In this document: one piece after another, positions 1 to 5,850 of the stretch | How the letters are laid out: each line of letters opens with the position of its first letter | Numbering within the stretch: the first letter of the stretch is position 1 | DNA from: Gp6-AA40 sp050742535 | GTDB lineage: Bacteria > Acidobacteriota > Vicinamibacteria > Vicinamibacterales > UBA2999 | DNA: 13,715 nucleotides | Direction of reading: 5' to 3' | Assembly (NCBI GenBank): GCA_050742535.1 | Contig: JBOGIQ010000140.1 | Location: 1 to 13,715, forward strand | Made by a program: the position numbers and the translations under genes | Notes under the pieces: generated by a model | What the model was told of the DNA's origin: nothing | What the model saw: only the letters and a program-made list of their open reading frames with translations | Database searches by the model: none

Positions 1-545
1 TTCGTGCGGTGTTCGAAGCGCTCGGAGTGCCGACGATCGACGCCGACGTCCTCGCCCATAAGGCGGTGGCGCCCGGATCGGCCACTTTCGAAGCGGTGAA
101 GGCCCGGTTCGGGCCCGCTGTTCTCGACTCAGCCGGCGGACTCGATCGCCGGAAGCTCGGCAGCGTGGTTTTCGCCGACCCGCAGGCCCGTAAAGACCTC
201 GAGGCGATCATTCATCCGGAAGTGGTCGAGGCGATCGACCGCTGGTTCTCGTCGCTCGACGCCCGGGTGCATCCGTTTGCCATCGCCGACGTTCCGCTGC
301 TCTACGAAGCCAGCCGGGAGCGAGACTACGACGTCGTCATCGTGACCGCCTGCGAACTCCCGACGCAGATCCGCCGCGTCATGGCGCGTGACGGCATCAG
401 CGAAGGCGAGGCCAAACAGCGCATCGCCGCGCAGCTGCCGATCGAGGAAAAGGTCCGCCGTGCCGATCATGTGATCAGGACCGATGGACTGCTTGCCAAC
501 ACGAACGCGCAGGTTCATGAGGTTTACAAGCACCTGTCGGCCTGA
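1..545 (+). CDS. coaE: Dephospho-CoA kinase, 5'-truncated by window edge
   Basis: Catalyses the last step of coenzyme A synthesis in the cytoplasm, ATP-dependent phosphorylation of dephospho-CoA at the 3'-OH of its ribose. The visible frame (first full codon at base 3) begins R-A-V-F-E-A-L-G and is open to the left edge, so the GTG at 9 is not the real start. About 25 N-terminal residues, including the P-loop (GGIxSGKS in the family), must lie outside the window. Family landmarks follow in order: IDAD near the visible N-terminus, RRKLGSVVF, IHPEV, the VPLLYE motif, then ARDGIS, RIAAQLPIEEK, and the ADHVIRTDG segment close to the C-terminus. It ends at TGA 543-545. A separately promoted or read-through gene begins 68 bp later. 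Identification is secure; only the N-terminus is unseen. Confidence 0.95.
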   Translation, partial: RAVFEALGVPTIDADVLAHKAVAPGSATFEAVKARFGPAVLDSAGGLDRRKLGSVVFADPQARKDLEAIIHPEVVEAIDRWFSSLDARVHPFAIADVPLLYEASRERDYDVVIVTACELPTQIRRVMARDGISEGEAKQRIAAQLPIEEKVRRADHVIRTDGLLANTNAQVHEVYKHLSA

Positions 546-600
546 GAGCCTGCCTCGGCGAAGCGCGAAAGCGGGTAATACTCCCGTAACAAACCGCCGC

Positions 601-606
601 TACCCT
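601..606 (+). promoter_or_regulatory. Possible -10 box just before the 614 start
   Basis: TACCCT lies 7 bp before the ATG at 614 and fits only the loose TANNNT pattern. No Shine-Dalgarno-like purine run is visible before that ATG, so a near-leaderless transcript is possible. There is no convincing -35 element. Weak call. Confidence 0.2.
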
Positions 607-613
607 TGCCCCC

Positions 614-1399
614 ATGAACCGGGCCGTCGCCGTCGTGGCAGCGCTCGCCGTATCGGTCACATCGCTTCACGCACAATGGCCGGCGCGGGTGCCGGCAGAC
701 GCTCCACTCACGGCTGCTGGCGAAATCGATGTCGACGCGCCAACGCCGCGCAGCAGCGACGGCAAGCCTGACCTGTCGGGAACATGGAGTGGTGGCGCCC
801 GCGCGACGGGTTTCAGCTATCCCGGACGTGACGTCGCGTATACCGCCGGTCTCTACATCGCGCCGTTGTTCGTGTTTCGACGGACCGTATACGGCGAAGA
901 GCTGTACAACGCGCGTCGGGCGACCGACAGCAGGGACAATCCGCGAGGGCTCTGCCTGCCAATGGGGATCGTCCAGCTTCACACGTCGGCCGGCGTCGCA
1001 CGGTACGTCCAGACGACGAGAGAGCTGCTGATCCTCTACGAGGTGAACGGGGAGCGGCGCGAGATCTTCACGGACGGCCGGTTGCTTCCGGCCAACGATC
1101 CGCAGCCGTGGTGGAACGGGTACTCAGTCGGCCGCTGGGACGGGGACGCGCTTGTCGTCGAAACCACACATTTCCGCGACGGCGGCTGGCTGGACATGGC
1201 CGGTAATCCGCTCACTGATGCGGGAAAGATCGTCGAGCGCTTCCGCCGCCCTTCGTACGGGCGAATGGAAATCGACATCACCATCGACGACAAGAAGGCG
1301 TACGAGGGGCCGTTCACGGTGCGCTGGAACCAGCGGATCGCTGAGGACACAAACCTGATCGAGTCTGTCTGTCTCGAGAACAACAGATTCCGCCCGTAG
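614..1399 (+). CDS. Exported protein of the DGKPDLSGTW family, function unknown
   Basis: A 261-residue predicted secreted protein. Residues 1-20 form a clear Sec signal peptide (hydrophobic core AVAVVAALAVSV, likely cleavage after S-L-H-A). The mature part starts with a linker followed by DGKPDLSGTW at about residues 50-59, a motif I recognise from many uncharacterised Acidobacteriota exported proteins. Further family-like stretches are GLCLPMG, TDGRLLPANDPQPWWNGYSVGRW, DALVVETTHF, and a late LIESVCLENNR. No catalytic motif is recognisable and I do not assign a function. Relatives I recall continue a little past the final E-N-N-R; here the protein stops four residues later with RFRP, and a palindromic repeat starts 2 bp after the stop. 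The C-terminus may therefore be slightly trimmed. It is convergent with the TPR-metallopeptidase gene. Confidence 0.8.
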   Translation: MNRAVAVVAALAVSVTSLHAQWPARVPADAPLTAAGEIDVDAPTPRSSDGKPDLSGTWSGGARATGFSYPGRDVAYTAGLYIAPLFVFRRTVYGEELYNARRATDSRDNPRGLCLPMGIVQLHTSAGVARYVQTTRELLILYEVNGERREIFTDGRLLPANDPQPWWNGYSVGRWDGDALVVETTHFRDGGWLDMAGNPLTDAGKIVERFRRPSYGRMEIDITIDDKKAYEGPFTVRWNQRIAEDTNLIESVCLENNRFRP

Positions 1400-1400
1400 T

Positions 1401-1418
1401 GTCCGCCTTCAGGCGGAC
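1401..1418. repeat. REP-like palindrome between convergent genes
   Basis: GTCCGCCT-TC-AGGCGGAC is a perfect 8-bp inverted repeat with a 2-nt centre (or 7 bp with a TTCA loop). It starts 2 bp after the TAG of the upstream gene and ends 10 bp before the stop of the convergent gene. Read on the minus strand it translates V-R-L-K-A-D-T, a peptide I recall recurring in spurious ORFs of acidobacterial genomes, which suggests a dispersed intergenic palindrome. It could fold in transcripts from both sides and act as a bidirectional 3' end, but no T-run follows, so it is not a classical intrinsic terminator. Confidence 0.6.
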
Positions 1419-1428
1419 CGGCTCGCTT

Positions 1429-2541
1429 CTAACGGCGCGCGACGGCGTCCTGAAATTCTTCGTAACGGACGCCGATGCGCTGGTGGAAGGCGGTGCTGAA
1501 GGCCGCGCCCGCACCGAGATCCCGCAGCAGCATCAGCACGGCCGACGGTCCGCGGACGTCGAGCATCGCCCGCGCCGCCAGCGCGCTCTCGGCATAGGCG
1601 AGCTGCGCCTGCGCGTCAGGAAGACTGCCAAAACCGCCGTGCAGCTGCGACAGCGCCGGCCGGCTGCGCGCTGCCGCCATCACCCGGCCGGCGGCGGCGA
1701 GGCCGCCCGGCTCGAGCACGACGGCAAGCCCTTCGTTCACCCACGCCGGCACGCCGCGGCCGGCGAGGTTCGCGACAATGGCGTGGACGTATTCGTGCGC
1801 CAGCACACGATCGAGGTCGCCGACCTGCTCGAGTGCGCCCTTGACCGGAATCCGGATCCGGCCATCATAGACGCCGCTCGCCCACGCCGGTCCGCGGGTG
1901 ATGTCGCGGAACTGCTGGGACGTATAGAGGACCACTTCGACCGATTGCGACGGGTAGAAACCCAGCGCATCGCCAATCCGCAAGTACGCCGCCTCGAGCA
2001 TCTCGACCGCGCGGCGCGCGAGCGCCTGATCGACAGGTCCGTCGAACAGGACGCGGAAGTGCACGCCGCGCGTCTCGGCGAACCGGCTCTCCGTTCTAGC
2101 CTCCGCCGACCACTCCGCGATCTTTTCTTTCAGGCGCGCGTCCGACGGAGCCCTCGTCAACGCTGCCTCGTAGGTGGCCACAGCGTCGGCGATACGGCCG
2201 CTGCGATACTGAAGCTCGCCCAGCAGGATCGATGCGTCCGTGACCGATGGATCGAGCTGGAGAGTGCGCTGAAACTGGCGTTCGGCCTCGGTGTTCTGCC
2301 CGAGCATGTAGGCGCTGATCCCGACGCCGAACGCGATGTTCGCGTTGCGGGGAGCCAGCTTTGCGGCAGCCGTGAACGAGGCCAGCGCGTCGGCAAAGCG
2401 CCGTTCCTCCAACGCCCTCGACCCTGCCTCGGCCAGCTTGACGGCCTCGACGGATATGGCCTGTGCGCTCAGTCGTACAGGCGTCAGCAGCGCGGCCGCC
2501 AGAAGAAGAACACCGACGAGGAACCTCAACCCATTAGCCAC
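1429..2541 (-). CDS. Exported TPR protein with HEXXH metallopeptidase (peptidase MA-like) domain
   Basis: A 370-residue predicted exported protein. Residues 1-28 look like a Sec signal peptide (core LVGVLLLAAALL, cleavage near L-S-A-Q-A). Residues about 31-145 hold roughly three TPR units (for example ALEERRFADALASFTAAAKL and GQNTEAERQFQRTLQLDP). The second half is a gluzincin-type domain: HEYVH at 249-253 supplies two zinc ligands and the catalytic Glu250, and WVNEGLA places the third ligand at Glu270, the layout of peptidase MA-like (PF13485-type) proteins. The substrate is unknown. The start chosen is GTG at 2541, preceded five bases away by an AGGGG run; there is no in-frame ATG nearby and a TTG four codons later is an alternative. 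It lies 20 bp downstream of folD on the same strand, so it is probably co-transcribed. The junction lies in a tandem repeat. Confidence 0.85.
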   Translation of the reverse strand: MANGLRFLVGVLLLAAALLTPVRLSAQAISVEAVKLAEAGSRALEERRFADALASFTAAAKLAPRNANIAFGVGISAYMLGQNTEAERQFQRTLQLDPSVTDASILLGELQYRSGRIADAVATYEAALTRAPSDARLKEKIAEWSAEARTESRFAETRGVHFRVLFDGPVDQALARRAVEMLEAAYLRIGDALGFYPSQSVEVVLYTSQQFRDITRGPAWASGVYDGRIRIPVKGALEQVGDLDRVLAHEYVHAIVANLAGRGVPAWVNEGLAVVLEPGGLAAAGRVMAAARSRPALSQLHGGFGSLPDAQAQLAYAESALAARAMLDVRGPSAVLMLLRDLGAGAAFSTAFHQRIGVRYEEFQDAVARR

Positions 2542-2573
2542 GAACCCCTAACCACCAACTCCTAACCACCAAC
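2532..2573 (-). repeat. G/T-rich 14-bp tandem repeat over the folD stop and next start
   Basis: On the minus strand, GTTGGTGGTTAGGA (2573-2560) is followed directly by GTTGGTGGTTAGGG (2559-2546) and then the diverged GTTCGTGGCTAATG (2545-2532), which matches the second copy at 10 of 14 positions. Each unit can also be read as two related heptamers. The folD stop TAG (2564-2562) lies in the first unit, and the downstream GTG start (2541-2539) lies in the third. The array supplies the AGGGG that may serve as ribosome binding site, and its GG runs could support a two-tetrad G-quadruplex in the mRNA. Confidence 0.75.
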
Positions 2574-3491
2574 TCTGGCTCTTGCCGCAGTCAGCGTGTT
2601 CATCATCAACATGGTAATGGTGAGCGGACCCACGCCACCGGGGACGGGAGTCAGCGCCCCTGCCACATCGGCCACCTCCGGATGCACATCTCCGACGAGC
2701 AGCGCCCCTTTCGACTTGAAGACCCGCTGGCGCGGATGCGATTCCGGGTACAGGCTGCCGACCACCGCCGGGTCGGCCACTCGATTCACGCCGACGTCGA
2801 TGACGGAGGCGCCAGGCTTCACGAAGTCGCGGCGAATCAGCCCGGCTTTACCGACTGCGGCAACCAAGATGTCCGCCGTGCGGCACACGCCGGCGAGATC
2901 GGGTGTCCGCGAATGAGCGATGGTGACCGTCGCGTCGCGATGCAGCAGCAGCATGGCCATCGGTTTGCCGACGATGTCGCTGCGCCCGACGACCACGGCG
3001 TGTGTGCCGGCGATTGGAATCTTTTCGCGATCGAGCAGCTCAATGACGCCGCTTGGCGTGCACGCGACCAGCTTGGGACGCTTCTGGACCAAGAGTCCGA
3101 CGCTCTCCGCGCTGAACCCGTCGACATCCTTCTCGACGGCGATCGTGTCGAACACCTTCTGTTCGGCGCCGGCGCCCATGGCCTTCGGCAGCGGCGACTG
3201 CACCAGGATGCCATCGTGGGCGGCGCTGGCGTTCAATTTCCGCACGAGGCCGAGCACGTCGTCGAGCGACGCGGTCGCCGGCATTCGCTCCAGATCGACG
3301 CGAAATCCTGCCTCGGTCCCGGCTTTGACCTTGTGGTTGACGTACACGTGCGAGGCCGGATCATCCCCGACGAGTACGATCGCCAGCCCTGGCGGCCGTC
3401 CGTGGCGCTCCGCGAATGCCGCCACCTCCGGCTTGATGTCCCGCTGCATGCGATCGGCGAGCGCCTGTCCATCGAGCACCCGTGCGCTCAT
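2562..3491 (-). CDS. folD: Bifunctional methylenetetrahydrofolate dehydrogenase / methenyltetrahydrofolate cyclohydrolase
   Basis: Interconverts 5,10-methylene-, 5,10-methenyl- and 10-formyl-tetrahydrofolate in the cytoplasm, using NADP(H) in most bacteria. All FolD landmarks are present: VGDDPAS then Y50 and K54, the loop with Q98 (ILVQSPLP), DVDG at 122-125, CTPSG, the nucleotide-binding VVGRSDIVGKPMA near 167-179, ADILVAAVGK, VIDVGVNR, and TPVPGGVGPLT at 281-291. At 309 residues it is slightly longer than the roughly 285-300 usual. The extra length is a segment of about 20 residues (around 245-270, ending LVGDVHPEV) before the PVPGG loop. VQSPLP has Ser where E. coli has Leu (VQLPLP). The start is ATG 3491 with no strong ribosome site directly before it, but a short upstream ORF overlaps it as ATGA. 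The C-terminal V-G-G is encoded by a tandem repeat. Upstream member of a two-gene unit. Confidence 0.95.
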   Translation of the reverse strand: MSARVLDGQALADRMQRDIKPEVAAFAERHGRPPGLAIVLVGDDPASHVYVNHKVKAGTEAGFRVDLERMPATASLDDVLGLVRKLNASAAHDGILVQSPLPKAMGAGAEQKVFDTIAVEKDVDGFSAESVGLLVQKRPKLVACTPSGVIELLDREKIPIAGTHAVVVGRSDIVGKPMAMLLLHRDATVTIAHSRTPDLAGVCRTADILVAAVGKAGLIRRDFVKPGASVIDVGVNRVADPAVVGSLYPESHPRQRVFKSKGALLVGDVHPEVADVAGALTPVPGGVGPLTITMLMMNTLTAARARVGG

Positions 3492-3547
3492 GCCGCGTCC
3501 GTACCTCGGCGCGCGCGCATCCGCCGCACCCCTGACCGCTCCATCAT
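3488..3547 (-). CDS. Possible 19-codon leader ORF overlapping the folD start
   Basis: ATG at 3547 opens a 19-codon frame rich in arginine (begins M-M-E-R-S-G, ends G-T-D-A-A) that stops at TGA 3490-3488. The stop overlaps the folD ATG as ATGA, the classic arrangement for translational coupling. Its start is preceded by AGGGGAG (3559-3553) with a 5-nt spacer, a better ribosome site than anything seen at folD itself. No homology is recognised and chance is possible in high-GC DNA, so I treat it as a candidate for coupled initiation rather than a proven gene. Confidence 0.3.
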   Translation of the reverse strand: MMERSGVRRMRARRGTDAA

Positions 3548-3598
3548 CGCGTCTCCCCTGCTGTTCGCCCCGGAACCGGAGCGATCGACCGAAGCGTC

Positions 3599-3604
3599 AT
3601 TCTA
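3599..3604 (-). promoter_or_regulatory. Candidate -10 box for the folD transcript
   Basis: On the minus strand TAGAAT (5 of 6 matches to TATAAT) lies 51 bp before the leader ORF start and about 107 bp before the folD ATG. A good -35 at the usual spacing is not visible (CCCACG at 17 bp). It is the most promoter-like hexamer upstream of folD. Confidence 0.35.
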
Positions 3605-3626
3605 AACCGCAGCCCTGGACTCGTGG

Positions 3627-3686
3627 GGCGAGCCTTGTCAGGCTCGCCTCGCGCACCCGACAGGGTTCGCGCCACGGTCGTCCGTG
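3627..3686. repeat. Cluster of three small hairpins between divergent genes
   Basis: Three stem-loops in a row: a perfect 9-bp stem GGCGAGCCT/AGGCTCGCC with loop TGTC (3627-3648), a 4-bp stem ACCC/GGGT with loop GACA (3655-3666), and a 5-bp stem CACGG/CCGTG with loop TCGT (3673-3686). The first has the same kind of centre (CCTT..CAGG) as the palindrome at 1401-1418. An 8-bp direct repeat GCGCCACG occurs at 3669-3676 and 3694-3701. This looks like a REP/BIME-type intergenic element. The remainder of the 3548-3748 gap holds only the candidate promoters listed here. Confidence 0.5.
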
Positions 3687-3711
3687 TGGGCGAGCGCCAC
3701 GATCCATGGCG

Positions 3712-3740
3712 TTGACTTTTCAGGCCAGTTACCGGATTCT
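3712..3740 (+). promoter_or_regulatory. Candidate sigma70-type promoter of the liv operon
   Basis: TTGACT (3712-3717, 5 of 6 to TTGACA) is followed after exactly 17 bp by GATTCT (3735-3740, 3 of 6 to TATAAT). Transcription would begin about at 3747, almost at the ATG 3749, giving a nearly leaderless message. The good -35 and ideal spacing support it; the -10 is weak. Confidence 0.35.
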
Positions 3741-3748
3741 CCAAGGAC

Positions 3749-4933
3749 ATGAGACATCGTTCAGCGCCCCGGATCTTGTGCGCATCGACCACGTGGCTGC
3801 TTCTCACCGCCGTCCTGCTGTCCATGGTCGGGTGCGAGCGCAAATCGGGCGGCGCCACCGACACCACCGGCGACATTCTCGTCGGCTTCTATGGGTCACT
3901 GACGGGCGACGGCGCTTCGTTCGGGCAATCGTCGCGTGAAGGCGCCGAGCTCGCGGTCGACGAGCTGAACGCCGCCGGCGGTGTCCTCGGCCGCCAGCTT
4001 CGGCTCCTCGTCGAAGACGACCAGAGCAAGCCGGAAGAAGCGTCGAATGCGGTGACGAAACTGATCACGCAGGACAAGGTGGTGGCGGTGATCGGCGAAG
4101 TGGCGAGCCGCCGCACCCTGGCTGCCGCACCGATTGCGCAGCGATATCAGATACCGATGATCACGCCCGCCTCGACCAACGAGAAAGTCACGGAGGTCGG
4201 CGACTACGTCTTCCGCGTCTGCTTCATCGATCCGTTCCAGGGCGAGGTGCTCGCGAAGTTCGCCTACAACGACCTGAAGGCGCGCAAGGTCGCGATTCTC
4301 CGCGATCAGGCGCAGGACTACTCGGTCGGCCTCACGGATTCGGTGGCGCAGCACTTTGCCCGGCTCGGCGGCCAGGTACTGCCGCCGGTGAGCTACTCGA
4401 GCGGCGACGCCGACTTCAAGGCCGCGCTCACACGCATCCGCGGCGAAAAGCCGGACGTCCTGTTTGCCACAGGCTACTATTCCGAGGCCGCCATCATCAC
4501 CAGACAGGCGCGCGAGCTCGGCATGAAGATGCCCATCCTCGGCGGCGACGGCTGGGTCGGCGACGCCTTGCAGAACGGCCGCGAAGCGCTCAATAACACC
4601 TACATCTCCAACCACTATTCCGGCGATAACCCCGATCCCATCGTCCAGAACTTCGTCACCGCGTACAGGAAACGCTTCAACCGCGAGCCCGACGCCATCG
4701 CTGCGCTCGGCTACGACGCGATCAAGGTGCTGGCCGACTCGCTCACCCGCGCTCAGGCCACCGAGGGCCCCAAGCTGCGCGACGCGATTGCGTCGGCGGA
4801 CGTGCCCGGCGTGACCGGGAAGCTGAAAATGAACGCCAAGCGCAATGTCGACAAGCCTGCGGTGGTGCAGGAAGTGACCTACGCGGGCGGCAAGGTGACG
4901 TTCATCTACAAGACGACGATCAATCCCGGCTAG
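3749..4933 (+). CDS. livK: Branched-chain amino acid ABC transporter substrate-binding lipoprotein
   Basis: Extracytoplasmic ligand-binding component (LivJ/LivK/BraC-type, Peripla_BP_6 family) of a HAAT-type importer for leucine, isoleucine, valine or related compounds. The N-terminus has basic residues, a hydrophobic stretch (WLLLTAVLL) and a lipobox ending V-G-C, so Cys29 is the likely lipidated residue. The mature domain begins DILVGFYGSLTGDGASFGQ and continues with GAELAVDELNAAGGVLGR, VVAVIGEVAS, ITPASTNEKVTE, FDRxC-like VFRVCFIDPFQG, and a late ALGYDAIKVLADSL, all typical of the family. At 394 residues the length is normal. Exact ligand cannot be read from sequence, and the livJ versus livK name is conventional. 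The start ATG 3749 has AAGGA too close (1 nt) to be an ideal ribosome site. First gene of a five-gene transporter operon; livH starts 1 bp after its stop. Confidence 0.93.
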   Translation: MRHRSAPRILCASTTWLLLTAVLLSMVGCERKSGGATDTTGDILVGFYGSLTGDGASFGQSSREGAELAVDELNAAGGVLGRQLRLLVEDDQSKPEEASNAVTKLITQDKVVAVIGEVASRRTLAAAPIAQRYQIPMITPASTNEKVTEVGDYVFRVCFIDPFQGEVLAKFAYNDLKARKVAILRDQAQDYSVGLTDSVAQHFARLGGQVLPPVSYSSGDADFKAALTRIRGEKPDVLFATGYYSEAAIITRQARELGMKMPILGGDGWVGDALQNGREALNNTYISNHYSGDNPDPIVQNFVTAYRKRFNREPDAIAALGYDAIKVLADSLTRAQATEGPKLRDAIASADVPGVTGKLKMNAKRNVDKPAVVQEVTYAGGKVTFIYKTTINPG

Positions 4934-4934
4934 C

Positions 4935-5834
4935 GTGGACACCGTTCTCCAGCAGCTGATCAACGGGTTGTCGCTCGGCGCGATCTACGCGCTCATCGCG
5001 CTCGGCTACACGATGGTCTACGGGGTCCTGCGCCTCATCAACTTCGCGCACGGCGACGTCTACATGCTCGGCGCGTTCGCCGGCTATTTCCTCGCCAATG
5101 CGCTCGACCTCGACGCCTCCCCTTCCATCGCCGGTGCCATCGTCGTCACGCTCGGGGCGATGGCCATCTGCGGCGTCATCGGCGTGCTGATCGAGCGTCT
5201 GGCCTACCGGCCCGTGCGCCATCATTCGCGGCTGACGGCCCTCATCACCGCCATCGGCGTCTCGCTGCTCCTGGAGTACGGCGGCCAGGTGGTGTTCGGC
5301 GCCAATCCCCGATTCTTTCCGCAGATGATTCGCGCGGAGGTCTACTCGGTCGGCGGCGTGCAGATTACCAACCAGAACCTCCTCATCATCGTCGTGGCCA
5401 TCGTCGTGATGTTCGGGCTCCAGTTCATCGTCCATCGGACGCGCATCGGCAAGGCGATGCGTGCGACCTCGTTCAACCTGTCGGTAGCCAAACTCATGGG
5501 CATCAACACCGACTACGTGATCGCCTTCACATTCGCGCTCGGCTCGGCACTCGCCGCGGTGGGGGGCGTGATGGTGGCCCTCGCCATTCCACGAATCGAT
5601 CCGCTGATGGGACTGATGACCGGCCTCAAAGCGTTCGTCGCAGCGGTGCTCGGCGGCATCGGCAACATTCCAGGGGCGATGATCGGCGGCGTGCTCATTG
5701 GGCTCCTGGAGACATGGCTCGGTGCCACGGCCTACTCCACGTTCCGCGACGCCGCGGCATTCGCCGTGCTCATTCTGATCCTGCTCTTCAGGCCGGCCGG
5801 CATCATGGGAACGGCAACGGTCGAGAAGGTCTAG
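4935..5834 (+). CDS. livH: Branched-chain amino acid ABC transporter permease LivH
   Basis: Inner-membrane permease subunit that pairs with LivM to form the channel. The GTG start at 4935 is one base after the stop of the binding-protein gene and gives the standard N-terminus (L-Q-Q-L-I-N-G-L-S-L-G-A-I-Y-A-L). Hydrophobic segments occur throughout its 299 residues. LivH landmarks include GYTMVYGVLRLINFAHGD near residues 24-41, RPVRHHSRLTALITAIG, RTRIGKAMRATS followed by LMGIN (the cytoplasmic loop that contacts the ATPase), and FVAAVLGGIGNIPGAMIGG with GLLE toward the end. The contact loop reads SFNLSVAKLMGIN rather than the acidic QDxxxA form frequent in the family, a variant rather than a defect. 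Same operon as its neighbours; livM follows after 16 bp. Confidence 0.95.
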   Translation: MDTVLQQLINGLSLGAIYALIALGYTMVYGVLRLINFAHGDVYMLGAFAGYFLANALDLDASPSIAGAIVVTLGAMAICGVIGVLIERLAYRPVRHHSRLTALITAIGVSLLLEYGGQVVFGANPRFFPQMIRAEVYSVGGVQITNQNLLIIVVAIVVMFGLQFIVHRTRIGKAMRATSFNLSVAKLMGINTDYVIAFTFALGSALAAVGGVMVALAIPRIDPLMGLMTGLKAFVAAVLGGIGNIPGAMIGGVLIGLLETWLGATAYSTFRDAAAFAVLILILLFRPAGIMGTATVEKV

Positions 5835-5850
5835 GGCGCCGAACTTTCGC

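Noticed and set aside
1401..1418. Classical rho-independent terminator at the convergent junction
   Set aside because: The GC-rich stem is present but no T-run follows on either strand, so it is listed as a repeat instead.
1399..2565. Long plus-strand open frame (388 codons) opposite the TPR-metallopeptidase
   Set aside because: The minus strand encodes a signal peptide, TPRs and an intact HEXXH site. The plus frame is Arg/Ala/His-rich without any recognisable motif, a typical high-GC antisense shadow.
2682..3939. Plus-strand open frames of 307 and 339 codons over folD
   Set aside because: folD on the minus strand is unambiguous. These frames have low-complexity composition and run on into the signal peptide region of the liv binding protein in another frame.
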